From NCBI GenBank assembly GCA_947463785.1, contig CANHRG010000001.1, positions 1-64,000 on the forward strand: a DNA stretch of 64,000 nt. Reading direction: 5' to 3'. The notes beneath the pieces are model-generated. The model was not told the origin of the DNA and made no database searches. It worked only from the letters and a program-made list of their open reading frames with translations. Position 1 is the stretch's first letter, and the number at the start of each line of letters is the position of its first letter. Position numbers and translations under genes: made by a program. Of this stretch, positions 29,853 to 38,639 are shown one piece after another. This stretch comes from Sphingobacteriaceae bacterium (lineage in GTDB: Bacteria > Bacteroidota > Bacteroidia > Sphingobacteriales > Sphingobacteriaceae).

Positions 29853-31895
29853 ATGAAATTAAAATACTTCGTTCTGGCAGCAGGCTTTGCTTTGCTTTTT
29901 AGCGCTTGCTCACAAACTCCTAATCCTGGTCCAGATCAGGATGTGGTTTTTCAAAACTTGGACTCCACAGCTAATCCAGGTAAAGATTTCTTTATGTACG
30001 CCAATGGCGGATGGATTAAAAAGAATCCAATCCCGGCAGCCTATTCTTCCTGGGGCATTGGTAACCTGGTAACTGAAGAAATTCGGAACCAATTGAAAAA
30101 GATCAATGAGGATGCCTTAAATGAACAAGCAGAAAAAGGAAGTAGCAGCCAAAAAATTGGCGATTTCTACGCCAGTGGAATGGATTCGGTAAAAATTGAA
30201 AAACAAGGATTATTACCTCTAAAACCAGCATTCGACCAGATTGAGCAAATCAAGGATGTGGCGGGTTTGCTGCAAGTGATTTCTGCTTTCCAGAAGATGG
30301 GCGTAAGTTCTTTCATCAATCCAGGAGTTTATCAAGATGCCAAGAACAGTGAGCAAATGGCTTTGCACCTCTGGCAGGGAGGCATTGGTTTACCAAATCG
30401 GGATTACTATTTCAATACCGATCAAAAGACCAGCACGATCCGTAAAGATTATGCCGAAGTCCATTTACCAAGCATGTTGAAATTATCGGGATTGACTGAA
30501 CCCGATGCCAAAAATGCAGCAAAAGCGGTATACGAAATTGAAAAAATGCTGGCAACTAAATCACGTAAACTCGAAGACTTGCGTGATCCCTACGCCAATT
30601 ACAACAAAATGGCCATCGGGGAATTGGATGCACTAACACCAACAATCAAGTGGTCAACCTTATTTGCTAAAATGGGCATCAAGAAGGTTGATTCAGTAAT
30701 TGTGGGTCAGCCTGAGTTTTATAAAGAAGTAGATGTATTATTAAACAGTCGTCCAATTAGCGATTGGAAAGCCTACCTGCGTTGGAATTTAGTCAACAGC
30801 TTTGCATCTTACTTGAATAAAGCCATTGACGATGAAAACTTCCGTTTTTACGGCAAGGTTATCTCTGGTAAAAAAGAGCAGCTTCCGCGATGGAAACGCG
30901 TATTAGATACTGAAAACGGCCTGATGGGTGAAGTTTTGGGCCAATTATTTGTAAAAGAATACTTCCCTGAAAAAACTAAAAAACGCTACGAAAAATTAGT
31001 AGAAGCCATCCGCGAAACCTATTCCGAACGCATCAAAAATTTAGATTGGATGAGTGAACCTACCAAGAAAAAAGCCTTGGCTAAATTGAATTCAATTACC
31101 CCAAAAGTAGGTTATCCGGATAAGTGGAAAGATTTTTCATCACTTGAAATTTCTCGTGATTCTTATGTAGGTAATATCATGCGGGCCAACCAGTTTTGGT
31201 ACAACTATCAGATCAATAAGCTCGGTAAACCCGTTGATCGTACAGAATGGGACATGACGCCGCAAACTTACAATGCCTATTACAATCCATCAAACAATGA
31301 GATTGTTTTGCCAGCTGCCATTTTCACCATTCCGGGAATGCGTGATGAGGAAGTGGATGATGCCGTAGTTTATGGTTATGCCGGTGCTTCTACCATTGGT
31401 CACGAAATTACCCACGGTTTTGACGATCAAGGGCGCCAATACGATGCAGATGGTAACCTGAAAAACTGGTGGACCAAGTCCGATGAAGAGAAATTTAATC
31501 AGCGTGCCGAGCTGATGGTAAAACAGTTCAATGATTTTGTAGTGCTCGACAGCCTACACGTAAATGGCAAAGCCACCTTAGGCGAAAACATTGCCGATTT
31601 AGGCGGAATTGTATTGGGCTATGAGGCCTTTAAAAAAACAGAGCAATTCAAATCCGGTAAAAAGATTAACGGATTAACGCCTCAGCAACGCTATTTCTTG
31701 GGTTATGCCCTGGGCTGGTTAGGCTCACAACGAAACGAACGTTTAGCAAACCAAATTTTAACCGATGTACACTCACCGGCTAACCTGCGTGTAAATGGAC
31801 CATTTGCCAACTTGACCGAATTTTACGAAGCCTTTGGTATTAAACAAGGTGATGTCATGTGGCGACCGGAAAATGTAAGAGTAAAAATCTGGTAG
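29853..31895 (+). CDS. M13 family metallopeptidase (neprilysin-like), lipoprotein
   Basis: LLFSACSQ lipobox; HEITHGFDDQGRQYD, ENIADLGG. Confidence 0.95.
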   Translation: MKLKYFVLAAGFALLFSACSQTPNPGPDQDVVFQNLDSTANPGKDFFMYANGGWIKKNPIPAAYSSWGIGNLVTEEIRNQLKKINEDALNEQAEKGSSSQKIGDFYASGMDSVKIEKQGLLPLKPAFDQIEQIKDVAGLLQVISAFQKMGVSSFINPGVYQDAKNSEQMALHLWQGGIGLPNRDYYFNTDQKTSTIRKDYAEVHLPSMLKLSGLTEPDAKNAAKAVYEIEKMLATKSRKLEDLRDPYANYNKMAIGELDALTPTIKWSTLFAKMGIKKVDSVIVGQPEFYKEVDVLLNSRPISDWKAYLRWNLVNSFASYLNKAIDDENFRFYGKVISGKKEQLPRWKRVLDTENGLMGEVLGQLFVKEYFPEKTKKRYEKLVEAIRETYSERIKNLDWMSEPTKKKALAKLNSITPKVGYPDKWKDFSSLEISRDSYVGNIMRANQFWYNYQINKLGKPVDRTEWDMTPQTYNAYYNPSNNEIVLPAAIFTIPGMRDEEVDDAVVYGYAGASTIGHEITHGFDDQGRQYDADGNLKNWWTKSDEEKFNQRAELMVKQFNDFVVLDSLHVNGKATLGENIADLGGIVLGYEAFKKTEQFKSGKKINGLTPQQRYFLGYALGWLGSQRNERLANQILTDVHSPANLRVNGPFANLTEFYEAFGIKQGDVMWRPENVRVKIW

Positions 31896-31900
31896 AATAA

Positions 31901-31930
31901 AAGCTCCTGAAAATTTTCAGGAGCTTTTTT
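31901..31930 (+). terminator. Intrinsic terminator
   Basis: AAGCTCCTGAAAATTTTCAGGAGCTTTTTTG. Confidence 0.9.
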
Positions 31931-31935
31931 GTGTT

Positions 31936-31943
31936 TATCTTTG
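31936..31943 (+). promoter_or_regulatory. Candidate -7 box TATCTTTG 5 nt before the pnuC ATG
   Basis: Match to TAnnTTTG. Confidence 0.45.
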
Positions 31944-31948
31944 GCCCG

Positions 31949-32551
31949 ATGGAAGTACTAAACTCATTCACCAACTGGCTGGCCCAGCAGAGTCTTCTAG
32001 AGTCTGCCGGTGTAGTTAGCGGTATTTTATGTGTGTGGTTGGCTGCCAAAAATAACATCTGGAATTGGCCCATAGCTATTATCAGTGTGGCCATTTACAT
32101 CGTCATTTTTTTAGAAGCCAAACTGTATGCCGATACGGGTTTGCAAGTCTATTTTTTAGGTATGAATATTTACGGCTGGTATTTCTGGAGTCGTAAAGCG
32201 AAAGATGCTCCTAGGGTGCCGGTAAAAAGAATCAGTAAAACAGAATTGTTGATTTCACTGGCCTGCATTGCCTTATTTACAGCCTTGCTTGGCTTCTTTC
32301 TGTTTAAACAAACCGATGCCGCTTTCCCTTTCATCGATAGCTTTTGTACGGCCTGCAGTTTAGTAGCTCAGGTGTTTTTGGCCCGCAAAGTTTTAGAAAA
32401 TTGGTTGATCTGGATTTTTGTAGACATCATTTATGTGGGTGTTTACCTGGCTAAAGACTTACATCTTACAGCCGGCATGTATGCCTTGTACATTTACATT
32501 GCCCTATCGGGATACCTGGCCTGGAGAGCCGAATTGAAAACGCAATCATGA
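31949..32551 (+). CDS. pnuC: PnuC-family nucleoside/vitamin transporter (probable nicotinamide riboside)
   Basis: Seven-TM-like; WNWPIAIISVAIYIVIFLEAKLYADTGLQVYFLGMNIYGWYFW, NWLIWIFVDIIYVGVYLAKD; adjacent NadR-like kinase. Confidence 0.88.
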   Translation: MEVLNSFTNWLAQQSLLESAGVVSGILCVWLAAKNNIWNWPIAIISVAIYIVIFLEAKLYADTGLQVYFLGMNIYGWYFWSRKAKDAPRVPVKRISKTELLISLACIALFTALLGFFLFKQTDAAFPFIDSFCTACSLVAQVFLARKVLENWLIWIFVDIIYVGVYLAKDLHLTAGMYALYIYIALSGYLAWRAELKTQS

Positions 32552-33069
32552 ACATCCAAAAGATCGCAATTGTAGGGCCCGAATCTACCGGGAAATCGAC
32601 CATATCGCCGATGCTGGCCGAGCATTACGATACAGTTTGGGTGCCCGAATATGCCCGCGAATATTGTGAAAAATTGACTGCTCCCTGCACCTGGGAGGAC
32701 GAGATCAACATGTTTCGCGGACAGCTTGAATTGGAAAAAAAGTTGCTGCCCAAGGCCAACAAAATCTTGATTTGCGATACCACGTTTATTACCGTTAAAA
32801 TTTGGAGCGATCAGATGTTCGGAAAAGCACCGCAAGAAGTTTTGGATGAGTTACCCAAACATACCTACGATTTCTACCTGCTCATGAATATCGACCTGCC
32901 CTGGGAAAATGATCCACTCCGTGATTTCCCGCACCTGCGTGAACATTTTATGGAAGTTTGGCATCAAGAACTTCAAGCTTTGGGCGCCAAATACGAAGTT
33001 ATTTCGGGTACAAACGCCCAGCGATTCCGCAATGCGGTAAAAGCCATCGACCATTTCCTCAAAAGCTAA
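32548..33069 (+). CDS. NadR-like ATPase / ribosylnicotinamide kinase domain protein
   Basis: IAIVGPESTGKSTISPMLAEHYDTVWVPEYAREY, ICDTTFITVKIWSDQMFG; overlaps pnuC stop by 4 nt. Confidence 0.88.
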   Translation: MNIQKIAIVGPESTGKSTISPMLAEHYDTVWVPEYAREYCEKLTAPCTWEDEINMFRGQLELEKKLLPKANKILICDTTFITVKIWSDQMFGKAPQEVLDELPKHTYDFYLLMNIDLPWENDPLRDFPHLREHFMEVWHQELQALGAKYEVISGTNAQRFRNAVKAIDHFLKS

Positions 33070-33090
33070 TCAAATCGTAATTTCGAACCC

Positions 33091-33873
33091 ATGGAACTAT
33101 TAAGCAACCCCGAAATCTGGATCTCATTAATTACGCTAACGGTTTTAGAAATCGTTTTGGGTATAGATAATATTATTTTTATTTCAATTTTAGCCGGAAA
33201 ACTACCGGAGAACCAACAAAGAAAAGCCCGTCAATTGGGTTTGGCTTTAGCTATGATTACCCGGGTGTTACTATTGCTGTCCTTAAGCTGGATCATGACC
33301 TTAACCAGTCCCCTATTTAATATGGGTGAATGGATTGGCGCCAGCGATGCAACGCTCTTAGAAAAATTAGCCATCTCTGGCCGCGATTTGATTTTATTGG
33401 TTGGAGGCTTATTCCTGATTTACAAAAGTACCAGCGAGATTCACGAAAAACTGGAAGGTGCCGAGCATGCTCAGGATAGCAAGAAAAAATTGTCGTTTTC
33501 AGCCACCATTGTTCAGATTTTATTATTGGATATTGTATTCTCCCTCGATTCTGTAATTACGGCGGTTGGTATGGCCGACCATGTTGAAGTAATGATTGCG
33601 GCGGTAATTATTGCCGTGTTGGTGATGATGGTTTCTGCAGGCGCCATCAGTAATTTCGTAAACCGACACCCTACGGTTAAAATGCTGGCCTTGTCGTTCT
33701 TATTACTGATTGGGGTTTCATTGTTGGCCGAAGCTTTCGAGCAACACATCCCGAAAGGATACATTTACTTTGCCATGGCCTTCTCGGTATTGGTAGAAAT
33801 GCTCAATTTGAGGATGAACTCCAAAACCAAACCGGTGCATTTGCGCAATACACCTGAAGAGCCTAAAAATTAA
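33091..33873 (+). CDS. TerC family integral membrane protein
   Basis: LEIVLGIDNIIFISILAGKLP, LLDIVFSLDSVITAVGMAD. Confidence 0.92.
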   Translation: MELLSNPEIWISLITLTVLEIVLGIDNIIFISILAGKLPENQQRKARQLGLALAMITRVLLLLSLSWIMTLTSPLFNMGEWIGASDATLLEKLAISGRDLILLVGGLFLIYKSTSEIHEKLEGAEHAQDSKKKLSFSATIVQILLLDIVFSLDSVITAVGMADHVEVMIAAVIIAVLVMMVSAGAISNFVNRHPTVKMLALSFLLLIGVSLLAEAFEQHIPKGYIYFAMAFSVLVEMLNLRMNSKTKPVHLRNTPEEPKN

Positions 33874-35061
33874 TTAAACCACTCTGCAAAGCAGTCCCTT
33901 AAGGTATTCTCCCTCCGGGAAAGATGCCCTAACGGGATGATCTTCCGGTTGGCAGTACTGATCTATAAATTGCACTTCTTTGCCTGCATCTAAGGCAGCC
34001 CAGGCAAGAATTTGTTTAAAGGTATCGATGTCTACTGCTCCCGAACAAGAATAGGTAGCTAGCAAACCGCCTTGGTTTAGCAAGAGCATGGCCAAGCGGT
34101 TCAAGTCTTTGTAAGCTCGGGCAGCTTTATCGAGTGCCGAACGCGAAGGAGCATATTTAGGTGGATCGAGTACGATGACATCAAACTTTTCGCCGCTCTC
34201 TTTAAACTCACGCAGTTGCTTGTTTACATCCGATTGTATAGACTGCTGCTTCGGTTTTTTAAAGGTATTTAGTTTCAGATTGCGTTGCAGGGTTTCGATA
34301 GCCAAGGCAGAACTGTCTACACTGGTTACCGAGGCCGCTCCTGCCGCTAATGCATTCAGGGTAAATCCACCCGAATAGCAAAAACAATCCAATACTTTTT
34401 TGCCTTGCACATGTGCCGCTACTTTTTTGCGGTTATCACGCTGGTCGCAATAAAAACCAGATTTCTGACCTTCGGCAATATTCACTTCATACTGAATGCC
34501 GTTTTCCATTACCTGAATAAAATCGGGTGGTGCCTCACCCCAAAGCACCCCTGAACTTGCTTCCATCCCTTCGTGTGAACGGGCATTGGCATCGCTTCGG
34601 TCAAAAATACCTTTGGGTTTCATCAGCTTTTGCAATTCATCCAACCAAACAGATTTGAATTGTTCCATGCCCGAACTTAAAATCTGCACCGACAGAAAAT
34701 CGGCATAACGGTCTACAATTAATCCCGGCAGGAAATCGGCCTCACTAAAAATTAAGCGACAGGTATTGGTTTCCTTACTTTCGAGCAAATCTCGACGGGC
34801 ATTTACGGCCTGCTGAATTCGCATACGCCACCAATTGGCGTCTATTTTCTGATTGCTATCCCAGCTTAATACGCGTACGGCAACTCTGGATTGGGCATTG
34901 TAAAATCCATACGCCAAGAAATTATCCTGAAAATCGGCTACTTCAACTACTTCGCCATTTTGAGGTTTACCCGAAATTTTTTCGATAGCACCCGAAAAAA
35001 TCCAGGGATGTTGCTGACGGATGGCTTTCTCTTTTCCTTTTTTAATACTGATGCGGTGCAT
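33874..35061 (-). CDS. Class I SAM-dependent rRNA methyltransferase (RlmI-like)
   Basis: PUA-like N-term KKGKEKAIRQQHPWIFSGAI; GLIVDRYADF, VLDCFCYSGGFTLNA, VIVLDPPKYAPSR. Confidence 0.9.
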   Translation of the reverse strand: MHRISIKKGKEKAIRQQHPWIFSGAIEKISGKPQNGEVVEVADFQDNFLAYGFYNAQSRVAVRVLSWDSNQKIDANWWRMRIQQAVNARRDLLESKETNTCRLIFSEADFLPGLIVDRYADFLSVQILSSGMEQFKSVWLDELQKLMKPKGIFDRSDANARSHEGMEASSGVLWGEAPPDFIQVMENGIQYEVNIAEGQKSGFYCDQRDNRKKVAAHVQGKKVLDCFCYSGGFTLNALAAGAASVTSVDSSALAIETLQRNLKLNTFKKPKQQSIQSDVNKQLREFKESGEKFDVIVLDPPKYAPSRSALDKAARAYKDLNRLAMLLLNQGGLLATYSCSGAVDIDTFKQILAWAALDAGKEVQFIDQYCQPEDHPVRASFPEGEYLKGLLCRVV

Positions 35062-35111
35062 GGCGCAAATCTACTTAAATAATGCTTTTCGTTTTTCTAC
35101 CTTTGGAACAA

Positions 35112-35588
35112 ATGAAATACGTCAATTTTGGTGAAGAAAGCAGCCTGGCTCCCGATGAGTTTTTTATGAAGGAGGCCCTGAAGGAGGCGCATAAGGCTTT
35201 AGAGCTGGACGAGGTTCCTATTGGAGCGGTTATTGTTTGCCAGGGCCGAATTATTGGTCGTGGACATAACCTTACTGAACGGCTGAATGATGTAACTGCC
35301 CATGCGGAAATGCAGGCTTTTACAGCTGCAGCCGATTATTTGGGCGGAAAATATTTGAGAGATTGCACCTTGTACGTAACCATGGAACCTTGTGTAATGT
35401 GTGCCGGGGCTTCTTTCTGGACCCAAATTATTCGGGTTGTTTTTGGCGCTTACGATCCGCAGCGGGGTTTCACATCCATTAAACAGCCCTTGCTTCATCC
35501 AAAAACCGAGTATATTGGAGGCGTAAATGGGGAGGTTTGCGGAGAGTTGGTACGTGAGTTTTTCCGGTCAAAACGAAGTAAAACTTAA
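35112..35588 (+). CDS. tadA: tRNA-adenosine deaminase / nucleoside deaminase
   Basis: VPIGAVIV, TAHAEMQAF, MEPCVMCAGASFW; start assigned downstream of TACCTTTG box (35098-35105). Confidence 0.88.
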   Translation: MKYVNFGEESSLAPDEFFMKEALKEAHKALELDEVPIGAVIVCQGRIIGRGHNLTERLNDVTAHAEMQAFTAAADYLGGKYLRDCTLYVTMEPCVMCAGASFWTQIIRVVFGAYDPQRGFTSIKQPLLHPKTEYIGGVNGEVCGELVREFFRSKRSKT

Positions 35589-35664
35589 TCGGCTATAAAC
35601 AAATTATCAAAAGGCCGGGTTATATTTGTAGCATCAATTTGTTCAACCTTTAACTCAACATACT

Positions 35665-36273
35665 ATGTCATTTGTATTGCCTGCATTACCGTATGCAACC
35701 GATGCGCTAGAACCGCATATTGATAAAATGACCATGGAAATTCACCATGGCAAACACCACCAGGCTTATGTAGATAACCTGAACAAGGCTTTGGCCGGTA
35801 CAGGTTCTGAAAATATCGCTTTGGAAGATTTGATGAAATCTATCTCAAAATTCCCGATGGCGGTACGCAACAATGGTGGCGGACACTATAACCATACTTT
35901 ATACTGGTCTATCATGTCGCCTAACGGTGGTGGTAATCCAAGTGGCGATTTAGCGAAAGCTATTGATGCTGCTTTTGGTTCTTTTGATGAGTTCAAAAAG
36001 AAATTTGCTGAAGCTGGTGCTACCCGTTTTGGATCTGGCTGGGCTTGGCTTTGTGTAAAAGCAGATGGTTCGTTATGTGTGTGTTCTACGCCTAACCAGG
36101 ATAACCCGCTAATGGATATTGCCGAGTGCCCAGGTAGCCCTATTTTGGGTATGGACGTTTGGGAGCACGCGTATTATTTGAAATACCAGAACAAACGCCC
36201 AGATTACATTGCTGCATTTTGGAATGTAATTAACTGGACTGCTGTTGCAGAGCGTTTTGCGAAAGCGAAATAA
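35665..36273 (+). CDS. Superoxide dismutase (Fe/Mn)
   Basis: [57 protein letters not shown]. Confidence 0.96.
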   Translation: MSFVLPALPYATDALEPHIDKMTMEIHHGKHHQAYVDNLNKALAGTGSENIALEDLMKSISKFPMAVRNNGGGHYNHTLYWSIMSPNGGGNPSGDLAKAIDAAFGSFDEFKKKFAEAGATRFGSGWAWLCVKADGSLCVCSTPNQDNPLMDIAECPGSPILGMDVWEHAYYLKYQNKRPDYIAAFWNVINWTAVAERFAKAK

Positions 36274-36295
36274 ACATTCTTAAAACAAAATCTTT

Positions 36296-36331
36296 TAAAA
36301 AGAGTAGTGTAGAAATATACTGCTCTTTTTT
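36296..36331 (+). terminator. Intrinsic terminator after sod
   Basis: AAAAAGAGTAGTGTAGAAATATACTGCTCTTTTTTTA. Confidence 0.85.
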
Positions 36332-36332
36332 T

Positions 36333-36491
36333 ATGCGCCAGTTTGTACCCATCTTATGTTTTGCTGCACTCCTAACGGGATGTGAGATTGTGAGCGGTAT
36401 TTTCAAAGCGGGTTATTAGACCGCCTTAATTCTGGTGTTTGTTGTGATTTTGCTCATTCTCTTTCTGATTGGCTATTTCCGGAAGAAATAG
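36333..36491 (+). pseudogene. Small lipoprotein/TM protein interrupted by in-frame TAG
   Basis: MRQFVPILCFAALLTGCEIVSGIFKAGY*TALILVFVVILLILFLIGYFRKK*: lipobox (LLTGC), in-frame amber at 36417-36419, then TM segment and basic tail in the same frame. Confidence 0.6.
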
Positions 36492-36531
36492 TACGCACTA
36501 CCGTGACGTAAGTGCTTAGGTTAGCACCTAA

Positions 36532-36756
36532 CTAGGCTAATTCTGCAAGTAATTTGCTGAGTTTGGTGTTTATACGTTCAAGTATAGATTTAAGAATTTG
36601 AAGTCTCGTTATTGGTGTGTTTATATCTGAACCAGTATATCCTACTTTAGAAATCTTATGCTCGTTATTCGAACTTAGTGTGCTTACTATTGCTATTGTA
36701 GTGTTTAATACCGAAACAAGAGTGTCGAGTTTCGAAACCTGCTTGTCCAAGTCCAA
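36532..36756 (-). CDS. Hypothetical small leucine-rich, possibly coiled-coil protein (TTG start)
   Basis: 74-aa ORF with LDKQVSKLDTLVSVL...LQILKSILERINTKLSKLLAEL; no recognised family and no in-frame ATG. Confidence 0.3.
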   Translation of the reverse strand: MDLDKQVSKLDTLVSVLNTTIAIVSTLSSNNEHKISKVGYTGSDINTPITRLQILKSILERINTKLSKLLAELA

Positions 36757-36926
36757 AACATAAGTGCTGATTTCTGTTTACTACCTGTGTGGTTTCAAAC
36801 TAAGTATGTTAAGTAACAAACATTGGGTGTTGAGTTCTGTACATTTCTTGCTAAAGTGCGAACATAACCTTACAAGTTCAGTATACTTGCTGAGATTGTT
36901 TATCTTAGGTTAAACGTATTCGTATC

Positions 36927-38639
36927 ATGTTTAAAAAAATCGCTCTGTTTTTCTGTTTAGTGCTGGTTTCGGTTTCGCTAGTTGCCCAAGTAGTGGGTGC
37001 CGGCCGTGCGGTTGATCCTTATCGCTATTCGCTATCTAAAACAGAAACGCTACCTAGTGCAGCTGTAGTGAGTGCACATGCTTTAGCTTCGCAGGTAGGT
37101 GCCGAAATCATGAAACGTGGGGGTAATGCCTTTGATGCGGCTATTGCTACTCAATTGGCTTTGGCCGTGGTTTATCCGGTTGCTGGCAATATTGGGGGTG
37201 GCGGGTTTTTACTGGGCAGAAAAAGCGATGGGAAAACGGTAGCTATTGATTTTAGAGAAACTGCGCCTGCAAAGGCCAGCAGAACTATGTATTTAGACAA
37301 AGACGGTAAGGCTCAAACCGCTTGGTCGCAAAACGGACATTTGGCTTCGGGGGTTCCGGGAACTGTTGCCGGACTTTTTGCTACGCTGCCTTATGCCAAA
37401 TTGCCGTTTAAAGAATTGATTCAGCCGGCTATTGACTTGGCCGAATTTGGTTTTGTGCTGAGTGAAAACGAGGCTCGTAGCTTCAACTGGACCATTGGCA
37501 ATTTTAAAAAGTATAGCACCCGGGCTTCTGCGTTTACCGGCAGAACCGAGTGGCATACCGGTGATACCCTAATTCAAAAAGACTTGGCGAACACCCTGAA
37601 ACGGATACGAGATAGGGGTGCGAAGGGTTTTTACTCTGGCCGTACAGCCGGACTTTTGGTGGCTGAGATGAAACGTGGGGGCGGTATTGTAGGGAAAAAA
37701 GACTTGAGTGCTTACCGTGCTAAGAGCCGTGAAGCCCTGGAGTTTTCGTACCGGGGGCACCACATCATCGGGTTTCCGCCACCGAGCAGTGGTGGGGTTA
37801 TTTTAGGTCAGATATTAAAAATGCTCGAAGCTTATCCGCTTGAGCAGTATGGTTTTCAGTCGCCAGAAGCGGTGCAGTTGATTGTTGAGGCTGAGCGCCG
37901 TGCTTATGCAGATCGTGCCGAGCATTTGGGAGATCCGGATTTTTGGAAGGTACCGGTAGCCCAATTGCTATCGAGTAAGTATTTGAAGAAGCGGATGGCT
38001 GACTTTGAGTGGGGCAAGGCTTCGGTGAGTGCTAGCATAAAGGCTGGTGATTTCCGGGAAAGCGATCAGACCACCCACCTGAGTATTGTAGACCCTGAGG
38101 GAAATATGGTAGCGGTAACCACTACCCTGAATGGTGCTTACGGCAGCAAAACGGTGGTTGGCGGTGCGGGATTTATACTGAATAACGAGATGGACGATTT
38201 TAGCATTAAGCCGGGTGTGGCGAACATGTATGGTGCCATTGGTGGTGATGCGAATGCTATTGAGGCGAATAAACGTATGCTGAGTTCTATGTGCCCTACG
38301 CTGGTGCTCAAAAATGGAAAACCCTATATGGTGGTGGGTACACCTGGAGGTACGACCATTCCAACCTCGGTATTGCAGGCGCTGGTTAACAGCATTGATT
38401 TTAAACTGGATGCTGCAAGTGCTATCAATTATCCGAAATTTCATCATCAGTGGTTACCCGATGTAGTGGATATTGAAACTGGCTTCCCGGAGGAAACACG
38501 TAAAAAATTAGAGTCCATGGGCTATACTTTCCGTTTACGTGATGGCATTGGTCGAACAGAAATTATTGTGATTGGGCCTGATGGAAAATTACATGCCGCT
38601 GCCGACAAGCGGGGTGAGGATAGTGTGGCTGGGTTTTAG
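36927..38639 (+). CDS. ggt: Gamma-glutamyltransferase
   Basis: GGNAFDAAIATQLALAVVYPVAGNIGGGGF, autoprocessing Thr in DQTTHLSIVDPEGNMVAVT, signal peptide. Confidence 0.95.
   Translation: MFKKIALFFCLVLVSVSLVAQVVGAGRAVDPYRYSLSKTETLPSAAVVSAHALASQVGAEIMKRGGNAFDAAIATQLALAVVYPVAGNIGGGGFLLGRKSDGKTVAIDFRETAPAKASRTMYLDKDGKAQTAWSQNGHLASGVPGTVAGLFATLPYAKLPFKELIQPAIDLAEFGFVLSENEARSFNWTIGNFKKYSTRASAFTGRTEWHTGDTLIQKDLANTLKRIRDRGAKGFYSGRTAGLLVAEMKRGGGIVGKKDLSAYRAKSREALEFSYRGHHIIGFPPPSSGGVILGQILKMLEAYPLEQYGFQSPEAVQLIVEAERRAYADRAEHLGDPDFWKVPVAQLLSSKYLKKRMADFEWGKASVSASIKAGDFRESDQTTHLSIVDPEGNMVAVTTTLNGAYGSKTVVGGAGFILNNEMDDFSIKPGVANMYGAIGGDANAIEANKRMLSSMCPTLVLKNGKPYMVVGTPGGTTIPTSVLQALVNSIDFKLDAASAINYPKFHHQWLPDVVDIETGFPEETRKKLESMGYTFRLRDGIGRTEIIVIGPDGKLHAAADKRGEDSVAGF

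Noticed and set aside
36274-36926. Possible oriC or dif site in the odd sod-ggt gap
   Set aside because: No TTATNCACA DnaA-box cluster and no convincing 28-bp dif-like inverted arms visible; dnaA/gyr genes absent.
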